The position numbers and the translations under genes are program-made. Of a stretch of DNA of 51,148 nt, positions 1-9,334 are shown piece by piece. The stretch is taken from positions 1 to 51,148 of the forward strand of contig NZ_DFQV01000017.1 of the NCBI RefSeq assembly GCF_002377945.1, written 5' to 3'. Source of the stretch: Psychrobacter sp. UBA3480. GTDB taxonomy: Bacteria > Pseudomonadota > Gammaproteobacteria > Pseudomonadales > Moraxellaceae. Positions within the stretch are counted from its first letter, which is position 1. Every line of letters starts with the position of its first letter. Under the pieces are notes generated by a model. It worked only from the letters and a program-made list of their open reading frames with translations. It had not been told where the DNA came from and searched no databases.

Positions 1-1796
1 GGCTTATCGCCATCGACTTCATCAGTAACATCATCTGGGTTATTCGGGTTGTTGGTGTTGACGCGTTGGTCTTCATCTAGAATCGCACCAGTGGCAGTGC
101 TGGTACCAACCGTGGCGGCCGTTGGGCTGCTTGTCGGTATGGCAATATTAAGAACCAAGTCTTCTGAGCGCTCATACACCACATCATCAATCACAGTGAC
201 CGTAATCGCAGGTGCACTCGTGCTGCCTGCCGGTATGTTGACCGTAGCACCATTTGTCAGGAAGGCTTGGATGTCAGTCAGTTTGTCTAGCGTCACCACC
301 ACCCCTGCGGCATTGGTATAGCTGATGCTAGCAATGTCCGCGGCTTCGACGGTGTTGTTACCACCTAAGCTCACGTTAACAGTAGTATCAAGGTTGCTTA
401 AGTTGGTCTGGGTCACGCTAAAGATGAGGCTGTTGTCTACCCCTTCAATCGCTTGCGCGTCGGTCGCCGTAATACTGACCACGGGGATATCATTCCCTAC
501 TGTTGGGTCAGCAGGATTAACCGGTGTGGTGCCATCAGTGGTTCCATTGTCATAAATAGTCGTGGTGACACTGTCATTATCCGCACTAATGTTAGCTGTA
601 CCAGCAGTGGTACCAGTGATAGTGACCGTAAAGTCCTCGGCACCTTCGTAAATACTTTCATCTACCATTGGTAAGCTGAAATCAACAGAAGTCTGCCCTG
701 CAGGAATCGTGACAGTCTTTATAGTTGGTGCAACGTAGTCATCGCTACCTTCTGTACTGCCATCGCTAATAATATAGCTGATAGTCGTATCGACTGCGCT
801 TGGATTGCTTAAGCTCACAGTATACGTTGCGCTATTAACACTACCATCAGCAGCTGTTTCGCTTAGGTTTACTGTACCTTTGATGCTTACAATTGGCGTG
901 TCATCACCCACTGTTGGGTCATTAGGGTCAACTGGTGTCGTTCCGTCAATGGTGCCATCATCATAAACAGTTGTAGTAACAACGTTTTTAACAGAGTCGA
1001 TAGTGGCCTTACCCGCACTGACGCTGGTTATAGCAACCATAAAGCTTTGAGCGCCTTCGTAGACGTTATCATTTACAATTGGTATGCTAAAATTAACAGA
1101 GGTTTGTCCTGCTGGAATCGTGATGGTTTGCGTCATTGGTGCCGTATAGTCACCGCCATCGGCAGAACCAGGCGTAATGGTGACTGTCACACTGGTATCA
1201 ACATCACTGGCCTTATCTAGAGTAACGCTATATAACGCAGTGTTTGCGTCATTCGTTGCCGTAGCTTCACTTAAACTTTTAACACCACTGAGACTGACGA
1301 TGGGCGCAGGTTCAGGACGATCATCACTACCACTGCCACTGATACCCGCAATCAAACCTGCCAATCCAAGTCCTGCAGCAACAGGTACCCACCAAGGTAT
1401 TGCCGCCGCCACATATTCTTCACCGCCTAACGCCTGTCCTTCTACATCACCGACTTCCAGTTGGGTCACATAATCGTAGGTTTCACCCGTATCTGGAATG
1501 TAGTAGTAATAGTCGCCATCTTCTGCAATACCGACTAAGGCACTGTCTGCGCTGTCATAAAAACCTTCTATAATTAAGTCACTGTCTTTGCCGTTTTCTT
1601 CAAATGAGACGTGCAGATCATTTTTGATGCGTTTGGTAATAATATGATTGGGCGCTCGACCGATCACCATATCATGGAACTCGTAATTGACTTTCTCCAT
1701 AGCTTGGATGATGGTTGGTTTTCCATCTTTAGTGACAACTGCCACTTCGGCTACGGTTTGAGTCGCATTATTGGTCTTAACCATGATAGTGTTCAT
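1..1796 (-). CDS. BapA-type giant surface adhesin, N-terminal part (cut by left window edge)
   Basis: Open minus-strand frame with no stop before the window edge, 598 codons visible. Start ATG at 1796 follows AAGGTAAGA. Residues about 1-128 resemble the BapA-prefix-like domain (VIGRAPNHI at 45-53, then an acidic YYYYIPDTGE at 97-106). A hydrophobic stretch at about 131-153 (IPWWVPVAAGLGLAGLIAG) follows, then repeated beta-sandwich modules. Modules at about 166-285 and 303-422 have the Calx-beta pattern (SLSE.., TIPAGQTSV, EGAxxFxVxIT). They are joined by near-identical linkers (DGTTPVDPNDPTVG and DGTTPVNPADPTVG), a repeat period of 137 residues. A third, longer related module runs at about 440-585. 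The family is exported by type I secretion and works in biofilm formation and surface attachment; export here is inferred because the C terminus lies outside the window. Total length is unknown but such proteins are often thousands of residues. Confidence 0.85.
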   Translation of the reverse strand, partial: MNTIMVKTNNATQTVAEVAVVTKDGKPTIIQAMEKVNYEFHDMVIGRAPNHIITKRIKNDLHVSFEENGKDSDLIIEGFYDSADSALVGIAEDGDYYYYIPDTGETYDYVTQLEVGDVEGQALGGEEYVAAAIPWWVPVAAGLGLAGLIAGISGSGSDDRPEPAPIVSLSGVKSLSEATATNDANTALYSVTLDKASDVDTSVTVTITPGSADGGDYTAPMTQTITIPAGQTSVNFSIPIVNDNVYEGAQSFMVAITSVSAGKATIDSVKNVVTTTVYDDGTIDGTTPVDPNDPTVGDDTPIVSIKGTVNLSETAADGSVNSATYTVSLSNPSAVDTTISYIISDGSTEGSDDYVAPTIKTVTIPAGQTSVDFSLPMVDESIYEGAEDFTVTITGTTAGTANISADNDSVTTTIYDNGTTDGTTPVNPADPTVGNDIPVVSITATDAQAIEGVDNSLIFSVTQTNLSNLDTTVNVSLGGNNTVEAADIASISYTNAAGVVVTLDKLTDIQAFLTNGATVNIPAGSTSAPAITVTVIDDVVYERSEDLVLNIAIPTSSPTAATVGTSTATGAILDEDQRVNTNNPNNPDDVTDEVDGDK

Positions 1797-2567
1797 ATTC
1801 TTACCTTTTATTTCTTATCGTCTATTTTTCAATTTGAATAGTATAGATTTAGATATGTTTGTATTAGGCAGGTTTACATGCCAAAAAGCGATGTATGTAT
1901 GGAGTATCTTTTAAGAGAAGAGAGATTAAAACCGCATAGTGCTCATTTATTAATATTATGGTCGTATTTGATTTGCTACTACAACTTGTCGTTCAAATTG
2001 CTGGCCTACTTTTTTACTTCATTGATTTAATGCCGTAATAACATTTAATGGTGTTTTTTCAAAAAGCTGAAATGTATTTTTTTATAATTTACTGTCAGTA
2101 TCAGCAAAATTCTTCGATGATTTAGCCATTCTATAAAAGGCTATTTACATATTGATGGCTTTCGTTTCTGGCATTGCCATACTAGCTTGCTAAATAACAC
2201 TCATCTAAATTAACTATGATGTTATATATACTTCATGCTACCTGTTTTTGAGCATGGACACTAGTAAGACGGAACCATATTATCAACCGTTCATCTATTT
2301 TTTCCTAAAGTATTCTCAAATTATTGATCTTATTAGTTAATATCCATATTCAAGAAATACTTATATGCTATATTTTTCGTATTGAGCTAGTATCTTGTTT
2401 CATAAAGCCATAAAACAATTAAATCTAATAGCGACAATACGGCAGCCCCCTATCACAAACAACATGCTCATTATTGACTGCCCTTTGAATTTTCAGCTAT
2501 ATAAAAAAGTATCTATGACATATAGATAGTATTAGCAACGTTTTTACTCAACGACGTTATACAATAT
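1797..2567. other. Long AT-rich gap upstream of the adhesin gene
   Basis: About 770 bases with no convincing ORF on either strand; the strongest reading frames are short and lack ribosome sites. It lies between the stop of the thioesterase gene and the start of the adhesin, so it must hold the adhesin promoter and any regulatory sites. A TATACT hexamer (minus strand, about 1840-1845) could be a -10 box, but I see no matching -35, so no promoter is claimed. Confidence 0.5.
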
Positions 2568-2981
2568 CTAGGGGTTTTTAGGCGGCACCGAATACGTGCC
2601 AACTACGTGAGCCACAATGTCATCAGAGCCTTCTGAATAAAGAGAGACTTCGCCCACTATCAACGTGCGGCCTACTTTCATCAAGGTACATTCGGCGATA
2701 ATGCGAGCATTTGCTGATGGCTTGCGCAAAAAGTTGATGGTCAAACTCGTCGTCACCGTTAATGGAACGATACCAATTCTTCCGAGTATCGCCACATAGA
2801 TAGCGACATCAGCGACGGCCATCATGACAGGTCCCGAAACTGTGCCACCGGGACGCAGCTCATTTATACCGATCTCGTGCGATAAAGTCGCGCCATTTTC
2901 GTTGACCGTCTCGACGACGCATTTGGTTTGGGGAAACTCCAATGCCATAAAGGCACTGATTTCTTCTTTGGTTGCAGACAT
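2568..2981 (-). CDS. PaaI-family hotdog thioesterase
   Basis: A 137-residue protein, normal length for a single hotdog domain. The core reads LRPGGTVSGPVMMAVADVAIYVAI, the usual place of the substrate-binding helix in PaaI/YigI-type acyl-CoA thioesterases, followed by beta strands (TSLTINFLRKP, IAECTLMKVGRTLIVGEVSLYS). It would hydrolyse an acyl- or aryl-CoA ester in the cytoplasm; the substrate cannot be read from the sequence. I chose the ATG at 2981 because AAGGAAGAG stands just before it; an in-frame ATG at 3008 would add nine residues but has no good ribosome site. It is separated by about 150 bases from the lipoprotein gene upstream, and no operon is evident. Confidence 0.8.
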   Translation of the reverse strand: MSATKEEISAFMALEFPQTKCVVETVNENGATLSHEIGINELRPGGTVSGPVMMAVADVAIYVAILGRIGIVPLTVTTSLTINFLRKPSANARIIAECTLMKVGRTLIVGEVSLYSEGSDDIVAHVVGTYSVPPKNP

Positions 2982-3129
2982 AACTCTTCCTTGAATTGAA
3001 CTGTCCATGTTGATTCGTTTAATACATTTATACGAGCATCGCTAGATAGCAAAGTAAAAGTAGAAACTACTTCCGTCTATGCTACAGTGCTCTTTTCATA
3101 CTCTAAACTATGTACCGACTATACATATA

Positions 3130-3672
3130 TCAATGTATCACGGGCGTGCCTTCTGTACTAAAGGCAAATCCTTTATTGCTAAAGTTACCGATCATGACTG
3201 CTTCTATCACTGGTTTGACGGTTTCATCTACACCTTCGACTTCGATGATAAAGTTAGCGCCAGATCCACCTTTATCCTCTTCTTTTTCGACGATATAGTT
3301 GAGCGTGGCCATCGCTGGTAGCTCGATAGGCTTATCTAGATATGATTTGACCAATGCCCCATCCGTATCATAATAATCAATTTTATTGATATACAGTGAC
3401 TTTTTGAGCGTGGTATTACGTACACTCAGCGTGGCCGATAGCAGCACTTTGCGAGCGTCTCTATCGGTATAGATATCAGAGTAAATCGGCACATAAAAGG
3501 TTTGCTTGTAACCAAACTGACTGTGATCCACGTCTGAGGTAATCGCCAACTCTTTAATCGGGTCTTTTTGATGCTCAGACAAAAGAACGTTCGGGTCTTG
3601 CGCTGATTGATCACAACCTGACAGTAGTGTCATTATGGCGATCAGTAGGACAGAGATACTTCGCTTATTCAT
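3130..3672 (-). CDS. DUF3124-family lipoprotein
   Basis: A 180-residue protein starting with a lipoprotein signal: basic MNKRS, hydrophobic core, lipobox LLSGC with the modified Cys at about residue 20. The mature part has the features I associate with DUF3124 (YVPIYSDIY, LSATLSVRNT, YYDTDGALVKSYL), with alternating beta-strand character, so it is probably a small all-beta periplasmic domain tethered to a membrane. Function is unknown for the family. GGGA lies seven bases before the ATG at 3672; another ATG two codons upstream (3678) is too close to that site. It is followed at 3717 by the end of the potassium uptake pair, only 44 bases away, so it could be co-transcribed with ktrA/ktrB-like genes; that link is inference. 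Confidence 0.75.
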   Translation of the reverse strand: MNKRSISVLLIAIMTLLSGCDQSAQDPNVLLSEHQKDPIKELAITSDVDHSQFGYKQTFYVPIYSDIYTDRDARKVLLSATLSVRNTTLKKSLYINKIDYYDTDGALVKSYLDKPIELPAMATLNYIVEKEEDKGGSGANFIIEVEGVDETVKPVIEAVMIGNFSNKGFAFSTEGTPVIH

Positions 3673-3716
3673 AATCATTTCCCTATACCTTCTGGTATTA
3701 CTGCAATGGCAAGCTG

Positions 3717-4418
3717 CTATTTTATTTTCACACCCACACTACGTAAGAACTGATTGATGTGTTTGTTGGCACCATAAATCACTAATACATCGCGCTCTTG
3801 CAATACTTGCTCAGGCGTTGCCAAACCTTGAATGCTAGGCTTGCTCTGCGTACGGCCAAAGCTGTCTTCATAATACTCATAGCGCAACGTACTAAGCAAT
3901 CGGATATTGAACTTTTGCTCTAACTGTAAGTCGTCGACAGTCTTACCAATCAGCACATTTGGAATCTTAATCTCTACCATACTGAAATTATCGCTCAATT
4001 CAAACGAATCGACGAAATAGCGTAGTGACAGACGCTTGGCCCAGCGATTGGCCGCCTCTTTTTCAGGATGAATCAAATCATCCACGCCGATGGCTTGTAG
4101 AACTTTTTCGTGTAGCGGATTGATACTACGGCTGATTAAACGTTTGGCTTTTAACGTCTTGAACAGCGCCGTTGCCATGACATTGGCCCCTTGATCTTCG
4201 CCAATCGCCACGATGACAATATCGGTATCAACAATTGGTAATCCGCTAACCGTATACTCGTCCGTGGCATCCATACACAGCGTATGAGAAATCACTTCTT
4301 TGTAAGCTTCAACCCGTTGCATACTACTATCAATAGCAATCACTTCATGCCCTTGACTGGTCAATGCCGAGCCCAATGATGCACCAAAATTCCCTAGTCC
4401 TACGATGATGTACTTCAT
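3717..4418 (-). CDS. ktrA: KtrA/TrkA-family potassium uptake regulator (RCK domain)
   Basis: Cytoplasmic 233-residue gating subunit of a K+ uptake system. The N terminus is a Rossmann fold with GxGxxG at residues 7-12 (GLGNFG) and an acidic residue at the end of strand 2 (D30), the standard nucleotide-binding set of RCK_N domains that sense ATP/ADP or NAD(H). The C-terminal part from about 140 (VEIKIPNVLIGKTVDDLQL.. LQERDVLVIYG) fits RCK_C. One RCK unit and this length match KtrA rather than the tandem-RCK TrkA of enterobacteria. It lies 68 bases downstream of the membrane subunit gene on the same strand, so the two are very probably one operon. AAAGG stands about 11 bases before the ATG. Confidence 0.9.
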   Translation of the reverse strand: MKYIIVGLGNFGASLGSALTSQGHEVIAIDSSMQRVEAYKEVISHTLCMDATDEYTVSGLPIVDTDIVIVAIGEDQGANVMATALFKTLKAKRLISRSINPLHEKVLQAIGVDDLIHPEKEAANRWAKRLSLRYFVDSFELSDNFSMVEIKIPNVLIGKTVDDLQLEQKFNIRLLSTLRYEYYEDSFGRTQSKPSIQGLATPEQVLQERDVLVIYGANKHINQFLRSVGVKIK

Positions 4419-4486
4419 AACTTAAACAACCTTTTTTAGTACTTTTTTGCTATTTATTAAGAACGACTCAGTCTGTTTACGACGGA

Positions 4487-6247
4487 TTAGTTAATCGTAA
4501 TCTCTTCAGTAGGATAGCGATAATTACGTTGACGCATATTTTTTAGCATTGCAATAAATATCGTCAGCATACTGACGCGGCCAACGAACATAATGACCGA
4601 AACCACTATTTTACTAAAATCTGATAAGTCTGCTGTCAGGTTTAAACTTAAGCCCACCGTGCTATACGCTGAGAAGCACTCAAACACCACTTTAATCAAA
4701 TCAAGCTCTGGCTGATCATAGCTGATGAGCGTCACGCCCGTACCGATGACCAGTAGTGACAACCACATAATAGAAAATGCGCGGCGAACTGAAATCTCAG
4801 CAATCTCTCGTTTAAATACCTCTATCTTGGTCTGCCCACGAGCTAGGCTTAATGTATTCAATAGCGCAATCGCAAAGGTGCTGGTCTTGATACCCCCACC
4901 TGTCGAGTTTGGTGACGCACCAATCCACATCAGAAATATCGTCAGCATCACCGTTGGAAACGTAAGCTCATCCATGTCAATCACATTAAACCCTGCCGTA
5001 CGCGGGGTAGCCGCAGTAAAGAACCCTGTTACCAGCTTACCAAGGAAACTGGTATGGTCGGCGAGCACATTATTGTATTCAAATATCATCACGCCAATCA
5101 GACCGACCAGCAATAATGCGCCTGTGGTAATCAAAGTAATACGGCTATTAATATTAAGTAACCAAGGCTGATAAATATAGCGTTGGTCATGGCGATTCAT
5201 CAGCCGCTGAGCACGATAACGTAAATACCTAAGCACATTGACCACGATGGTAAAACCCATACCACCGAAGATAAATGTCATCGCCAGAATCAGCTGTAGC
5301 GAATAATTAAAACGTAGCGAATCATCGTACAAGCCAGCACTAAAGGTAGAGAACCCAGCATTACAAAAAGCAGAAATCGCATGAAAGACCGAAAAAAATA
5401 GCTGCTCAGACCAATCCATATTGGGTATGTCATAAATACTGATATAAATCAGCGCAGCCGCTACCGCCTCGACAGCAAATGTGACGTACAAGATAGACTT
5501 GAGTGTCGACACCACATCACCCATACCGCGCATATAAGACATCTCGCTGATACTTGCTTGCGTCTCATAGCTGACACCGCCCTTAAAGAAATAACTAAAA
5601 TAGGTCACAAAGGTCAAAATACCCAAACCGCCAATTTGTATCAGCCCCATAATAATAACTTGGCCAAAAGTCGTAAAATAAGTGGCAGTATCCACTACGA
5701 TAAGCCCTGTCACGCAGACCGCGCTAGTCGCAGTAAAAAGCGCATCAACAAAAGACAACGGCTGCGTTGTCGCATTGGGCATCATCAATAGCAAGGCACC
5801 AACCAGCACCACGACTAAAAAGCTTAGAATAAAAAACTGGGCAGGATGTAGAAAGGTACGATTGAGATTGAAATTATGATCGGAGAGTTCGCGGACGAAG
5901 GTGACAAACACCGCTATCTTTATCGCGACAAAGCCATCAACGGCAGCAGATAGGCCCGAACGTACTAAGTCCGTAAAATGCGCGGTCAATAAAATGATAA
6001 TGGCAATGCTAGTCAGCGCGTCAAAGATGGCGACTTTATTAAGCGTTAATGGCTTTTTGGTATAGATATAACGACCAGCGGTCACCATAAAACTAAGGAA
6101 GATAATGACCAAATAGAAAATATGGAATACTTGCTGGAGCCACGTTGGTAGTGTAAAACCACTATCTAATAAGGCAATCGCTACCCCGATGACACTAATG
6201 AGAATCGTAAAATTGTTTAATAATCGATAACGCGTGGCTGCATTCAT
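4487..6247 (-). CDS. TrkH/KtrB-family potassium uptake membrane protein
   Basis: Inner-membrane K+ translocating subunit that partners the adjacent RCK protein. All four P-loop filters of the TrkH/KtrB superfamily are visible, numbered from the ATG at 6247: CVTGL (178-182), NAGF (296-299), TAGF (417-420), TVGL (530-533). The gating-loop region GASPNSTGGGIKTS (about 444-457) follows the third repeat. At 586 residues it is longer than KtrB (about 450); about 130 extra N-terminal residues form several membrane helices before the conserved core, a form known in TrkH-family proteins of several bacterial groups. The start is uncertain: an in-frame TTG at 6268 would add seven residues, but AAGGAG lies 17 bases from it. 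No terminator is seen before ktrA. Confidence 0.9.
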   Translation of the reverse strand: MNAATRYRLLNNFTILISVIGVAIALLDSGFTLPTWLQQVFHIFYLVIIFLSFMVTAGRYIYTKKPLTLNKVAIFDALTSIAIIILLTAHFTDLVRSGLSAAVDGFVAIKIAVFVTFVRELSDHNFNLNRTFLHPAQFFILSFLVVVLVGALLLMMPNATTQPLSFVDALFTATSAVCVTGLIVVDTATYFTTFGQVIIMGLIQIGGLGILTFVTYFSYFFKGGVSYETQASISEMSYMRGMGDVVSTLKSILYVTFAVEAVAAALIYISIYDIPNMDWSEQLFFSVFHAISAFCNAGFSTFSAGLYDDSLRFNYSLQLILAMTFIFGGMGFTIVVNVLRYLRYRAQRLMNRHDQRYIYQPWLLNINSRITLITTGALLLVGLIGVMIFEYNNVLADHTSFLGKLVTGFFTAATPRTAGFNVIDMDELTFPTVMLTIFLMWIGASPNSTGGGIKTSTFAIALLNTLSLARGQTKIEVFKREIAEISVRRAFSIMWLSLLVIGTGVTLISYDQPELDLIKVVFECFSAYSTVGLSLNLTADLSDFSKIVVSVIMFVGRVSMLTIFIAMLKNMRQRNYRYPTEEITIN

Positions 6248-6460
6248 AGCCTGAGTCCATGACAACAATAACCACGATACTTATACTCCTTTTTTGTCGT
6301 ATCCACAAAAAGTGATTTAAGTTAATCGTAACCAATTATTGAGTCATAGTAGCTATTGATAAGCTAGATACTGATAACCAGAGCGAGATAAGAAATGCTC
6401 ATTAGGAAGTAACGGTTTTAATAACTCTATAGTTTGGCACTATTACATAATGCGCAATTA

Positions 6461-7399
6461 TTAAGCCTCTTCTTTTACTCTTGCTATTTTTACGCCGCCC
6501 CATGTCACCAATGCCACGCCAATCGCAATTAAAGTAGCGCCTAAAAATAAACCTTCTGGAGGACTTTCCCCTTGCAAAAAAATAGCGACGGGTACGCCGA
6601 CAATGGCCCCTACCGCACCTAACAAACTCAGTAACACAGGACCACCTGTCTTTTGCAATAGAAATAATAGTAAAAACTGTCCAGCAAATACGCATGCTTG
6701 TATAGCTATCATGCTTAGCGGTAGCCAATTCTCTAAAGGTACAGCAATAGAGAAATCTGACATCATACTAAACAAACCTAGCAGCAGCGCTGCCGCAATC
6801 AACATACCTGGAGCGAGTGCGCCAGAAGACGCATTATCAGGCCAGCGTAATGTCCGATATATGTTACCAATAGCAAGTAGCACTGGACCACAAAGCGCAA
6901 TTAGAATCCAAAACACACTGGAATCTGGCGCAGAGAATTTATGCACGGCTAATGCTCCTGCCCCGATGAGTGCCGCGATGACCCCAAGCGCACGGACAAT
7001 ATAAAATTGCTCTATACGTAGTATCAGTGCACCAAGATAAGTTAGCAATGGCGGTAATGAGAGGATTAAGGCGACGAAACCTGCGCCCACATGAGGAATA
7101 GCAGAAAATAATAATAAGTTGGCGGCCGCGACGCTGACAAGCGCCGCGACAAAGTAATACTCTAAGCTACGAGCATTAAGAGGAGGGAGTTCTTTTCTGA
7201 TGAGCGCTATCACAAATAAAATAACAGCAGCGCCAGTAATCGACCAAAACAAAAACCCTAATGGGGTCAGACCGACATCTATAGCGTACTTTGCCACATT
7301 GGTCGAGATACCAGTGAGTGCCCCACCTGCCAGCAGACAAATGAAGGGCACCAGCCAAGTAGTTTTGCGAGAAGTTTTTTGTGTGAGCGAGTCATTCAT
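6461..7399 (-). CDS. EamA/DMT-family transporter
   Basis: A 312-residue inner-membrane protein with about ten predicted helices arranged as two halves, the standard architecture of two EamA domains (drug/metabolite transporter superfamily). The first half contains SITGAAVILFVIALIRKELPP and SAIPHVGAGFVALILSLPPLLTYLGAL, the second AIQACVFAGQFLLLFLLQKTGGPVLLSLLGAVGAIVGVPVAIFL, the characteristic paired-helix pattern. Members export amino acids, metabolites or drugs; the substrate here is not predictable. It is transcribed leftwards after the amine oxidase gene, 78 bases away, and before the TrkH-like gene; co-transcription with the oxidase is possible but unproven. No odd features. Confidence 0.85.
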   Translation of the reverse strand: MNDSLTQKTSRKTTWLVPFICLLAGGALTGISTNVAKYAIDVGLTPLGFLFWSITGAAVILFVIALIRKELPPLNARSLEYYFVAALVSVAAANLLLFSAIPHVGAGFVALILSLPPLLTYLGALILRIEQFYIVRALGVIAALIGAGALAVHKFSAPDSSVFWILIALCGPVLLAIGNIYRTLRWPDNASSGALAPGMLIAAALLLGLFSMMSDFSIAVPLENWLPLSMIAIQACVFAGQFLLLFLLQKTGGPVLLSLLGAVGAIVGVPVAIFLQGESPPEGLFLGATLIAIGVALVTWGGVKIARVKEEA

Positions 7400-7477
7400 C
7401 GACTATCCTATTGGATGACGAATTTTCTTAGTCATGTTGGATGGCTTTTATAATAGCTTACAACAGCACCCTAATAG

Positions 7478-8632
7478 CTACTGGCGCAAAATATCAGCAG
7501 GTAAGCTTTGTACAGCAACGGTTGCTGCATCAATTGCCCCAGCGACATAACCAGGAAACTGCGCTGACCACTCACTACCACAACCTATTAGACAGTCTTG
7601 CCACACGCCTGTTTTTGGCTTGGACGGCGGTGCTACTGCATGCTGACCGTTACCGCTAGCATCAGCAGGCATCGCTGTTAATGGATCTTGTGCCCAGTCT
7701 TTGAGATATTCAGCTTTTGGAGTACTTGCCTGCGCACCAAATAGCCGCACTAACTGGGCACGGCAATGTTCTTTTAGCACCGTATCAGAAACGCTCTGAC
7801 GTACTTGAGCAGGAACACCAAAGAAGCCAAACAATGCCCCATCGTTCTCTAATGTCGAGGCATCATGTATCTCAGTAAGCGGCCCTGTCGCACTGCGCGC
7901 GGAACCCGAGAGACCAGTATTACGCCAAAATGGTGACTCATAAACAGCGACGTATTTGGCATGGGGCGCCATCCAAGTGGCTGTCTCGCGCCACTGTTCA
8001 CTTAAGTCTTGCGGTAGCGCTGGCTGAAATGCTATCCGACCTTCTACCAATCGAGGCGGTAACGCAAGTAGCACATGCTGCGCTCGGAACGCCGTCACAT
8101 ATCCGGTCACATGCCCAGAGCTATCTTCACTCTGTACTTCGATATGTTGAGGCGTCCTGTTTAATTGCCTTATGGTTTGACCAGTCATAATACAACTAGC
8201 ATCTAAGCGAGCATATAGCGCCTCGATCAAAGCAGCCATACCACCTACTAGACGCATAGAAGGCGCTGCGCTTTTGTAACCTTGCATACGCACAGGTAGC
8301 CGATTGGCAGCGCGCTCAACCATCATATCGCCTTCTTCGAACTGCGTAAAACGTGATAAATCTAACGACTCAATAAGTGTGCTTAACTGCGTTTGATAAT
8401 CCGGCCAGAACCATGACGGCCCTAAATCAAATGCTGCGCTTGATTCTGCTTGATCGATATCAGTACTGTTATTAGTAGCTTGCACATCTGAATATTTAGC
8501 AACTGCAATACGACCACCCAAGGTATCACGCGCCTCTAGGAGTCTATACGCTATACCCTTTTGCTCTAATAAGAAGGCAGCATATAATCCACTTAATCCA
8601 CCACCAACGATTACCACAGGTATGTCTTGCAT
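7478..8632 (-). CDS. FAD-dependent amine oxidase/protoporphyrinogen-oxidase-like flavoprotein
   Basis: A 384-residue flavoprotein. The N terminus has the dinucleotide-binding fold GGGLSG (10-15) with the downstream acidic LLEARDTLGGRI, the double signature of flavin-containing amine oxidases (monoamine oxidase/PPOX-like superfamily). The C-terminal end (about 340-372, IGCGSEWSAQFPGYVAGAIDAA) is the second FAD-contacting segment, with the G-x-V-x-G-A-I-x-A pattern. It is shorter than typical monoamine oxidases (about 450) but complete. Substrate unknown: a primary or secondary amine is most likely. Its ATG is only 16 bases from one end of a 108-bp inverted-end repeat (8649-8756), so its promoter is either inside that repeat or upstream of the TPR-like gene. 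Confidence 0.8.
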   Translation of the reverse strand: MQDIPVVIVGGGLSGLYAAFLLEQKGIAYRLLEARDTLGGRIAVAKYSDVQATNNSTDIDQAESSAAFDLGPSWFWPDYQTQLSTLIESLDLSRFTQFEEGDMMVERAANRLPVRMQGYKSAAPSMRLVGGMAALIEALYARLDASCIMTGQTIRQLNRTPQHIEVQSEDSSGHVTGYVTAFRAQHVLLALPPRLVEGRIAFQPALPQDLSEQWRETATWMAPHAKYVAVYESPFWRNTGLSGSARSATGPLTEIHDASTLENDGALFGFFGVPAQVRQSVSDTVLKEHCRAQLVRLFGAQASTPKAEYLKDWAQDPLTAMPADASGNGQHAVAPPSKPKTGVWQDCLIGCGSEWSAQFPGYVAGAIDAATVAVQSLPADILRQ

Positions 8633-8648
8633 ATCGGATTACCCTATT

Positions 8649-8756
8649 TATAATCGGTTCAATATAACTTGGATACAAGGAAGCCGAGTGAAAGTATTAC
8701 AAGTAGTAAGCTAGGCGAGACTGATACCGTACTTAATTTGTAGAGGATTGACTATA
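8649..8756. repeat. MITE-like repeat, copy 1 (108 bp, inverted ends)
   Basis: Same element as the one at 9335-9441. Shared blocks in order are: an outer arm like TATAGTCGATTCAAT, ACAAGG, CCGAGTG followed by AAGT, GGCGAG or AGCGAG near the middle, CGT/GATGT, then a right arm like TTGACTATA that is the imperfect reverse complement of the left arm. This copy is the more diverged one (left arm TATAATCGGTTC). It begins 7 bases after the stop codon of the TPR-like gene and ends 16 bases before the ATG of the amine oxidase gene. There is no coding capacity, so movement would need a transposase in trans. Confidence 0.75.
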
Positions 8757-8763
8757 ATCAAAA

Positions 8764-9186
8764 CTACTCTGCCAACAACTTAGTCAGCATCTCATCAATC
8801 TCAACCTTAAACTCTTTGTCTTCAATTTTATTGGCTGTGACTTTAGCATTTTGTAGGCTTTGGATAGCGGCTTCTTTTTCGCCTGTCTCAAGCTGTAGCA
8901 CCGCCATAGAAAAAGCAATCGATGACATATGATCTTTTGAGTTAATGGCAGTAGCCTTGGCCAGTGCTTTGTCATAAATCACCAGTGCTGCGTCCAAATC
9001 TTCTGTGAAGTCAGCGAGCGTTTCCCATTGTTCTGGGTGGTCTTTGTCAGTGCCTTCATTATCGGTACAAATGGCGTTTAGTTCAGCATACAGCGAATCA
9101 AATTTTTCCTGATTGCCTCTGCGATCCGCTTCTAATAATTCTTCGGCTAAGGTGTAAATGGCTTTATATATTTTGGTATTGATCAT
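8764..9186 (-). CDS. Small helical TPR-like protein
   Basis: A 140-residue soluble, acidic protein made almost wholly of predicted helices. The middle (LDAALVIYDKALAKATAINSKDHMSSIAFSMAVLQLETGEKEAAIQSLQNAKVTANKI) has the spacing and small/large residue pattern of tetratricopeptide repeats (W-LADF-DL-AALVIYDKAL, A-LQLETGEKEAAIQSL). TPR proteins act as protein-binding scaffolds; no partner is indicated. There is no signal peptide or membrane segment. The start ATG at 9186 is preceded by AAAAGG. The gene is bracketed by two copies of the inverted-end repeat, one 7 bases after its stop and one 149 bases before its start. I do not recognise a specific family. Confidence 0.7.
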   Translation of the reverse strand: MINTKIYKAIYTLAEELLEADRRGNQEKFDSLYAELNAICTDNEGTDKDHPEQWETLADFTEDLDAALVIYDKALAKATAINSKDHMSSIAFSMAVLQLETGEKEAAIQSLQNAKVTANKIEDKEFKVEIDEMLTKLLAE

Positions 9187-9334
9187 TGTTTACAACCTTT
9201 TATGGACTATATCGTATGTGGTTAGGATTATAACGTAATTCTGGCGGCTCAGATGATTGCTACAGAGAAGAACACGATGTTTATATGGCTGTTATTAAGA
9301 TTACTATGAACCTTATTAAGGTTGCTATTCATAC

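Noticed and set aside
49..1473. Plus-strand reading frames across the adhesin region
   Set aside because: They are antisense to a continuous minus-strand adhesin frame with clear Calx-beta repeats; their composition reflects the repeats.
2864..3052. 62-codon minus-strand frame overlapping the thioesterase start
   Set aside because: It overlaps the hotdog gene in another frame and has no family features.
4725..5171. 148-codon frame antisense to the TrkH-like gene
   Set aside because: The minus-strand gene has all four potassium filter motifs, so the opposite frame is a shadow.
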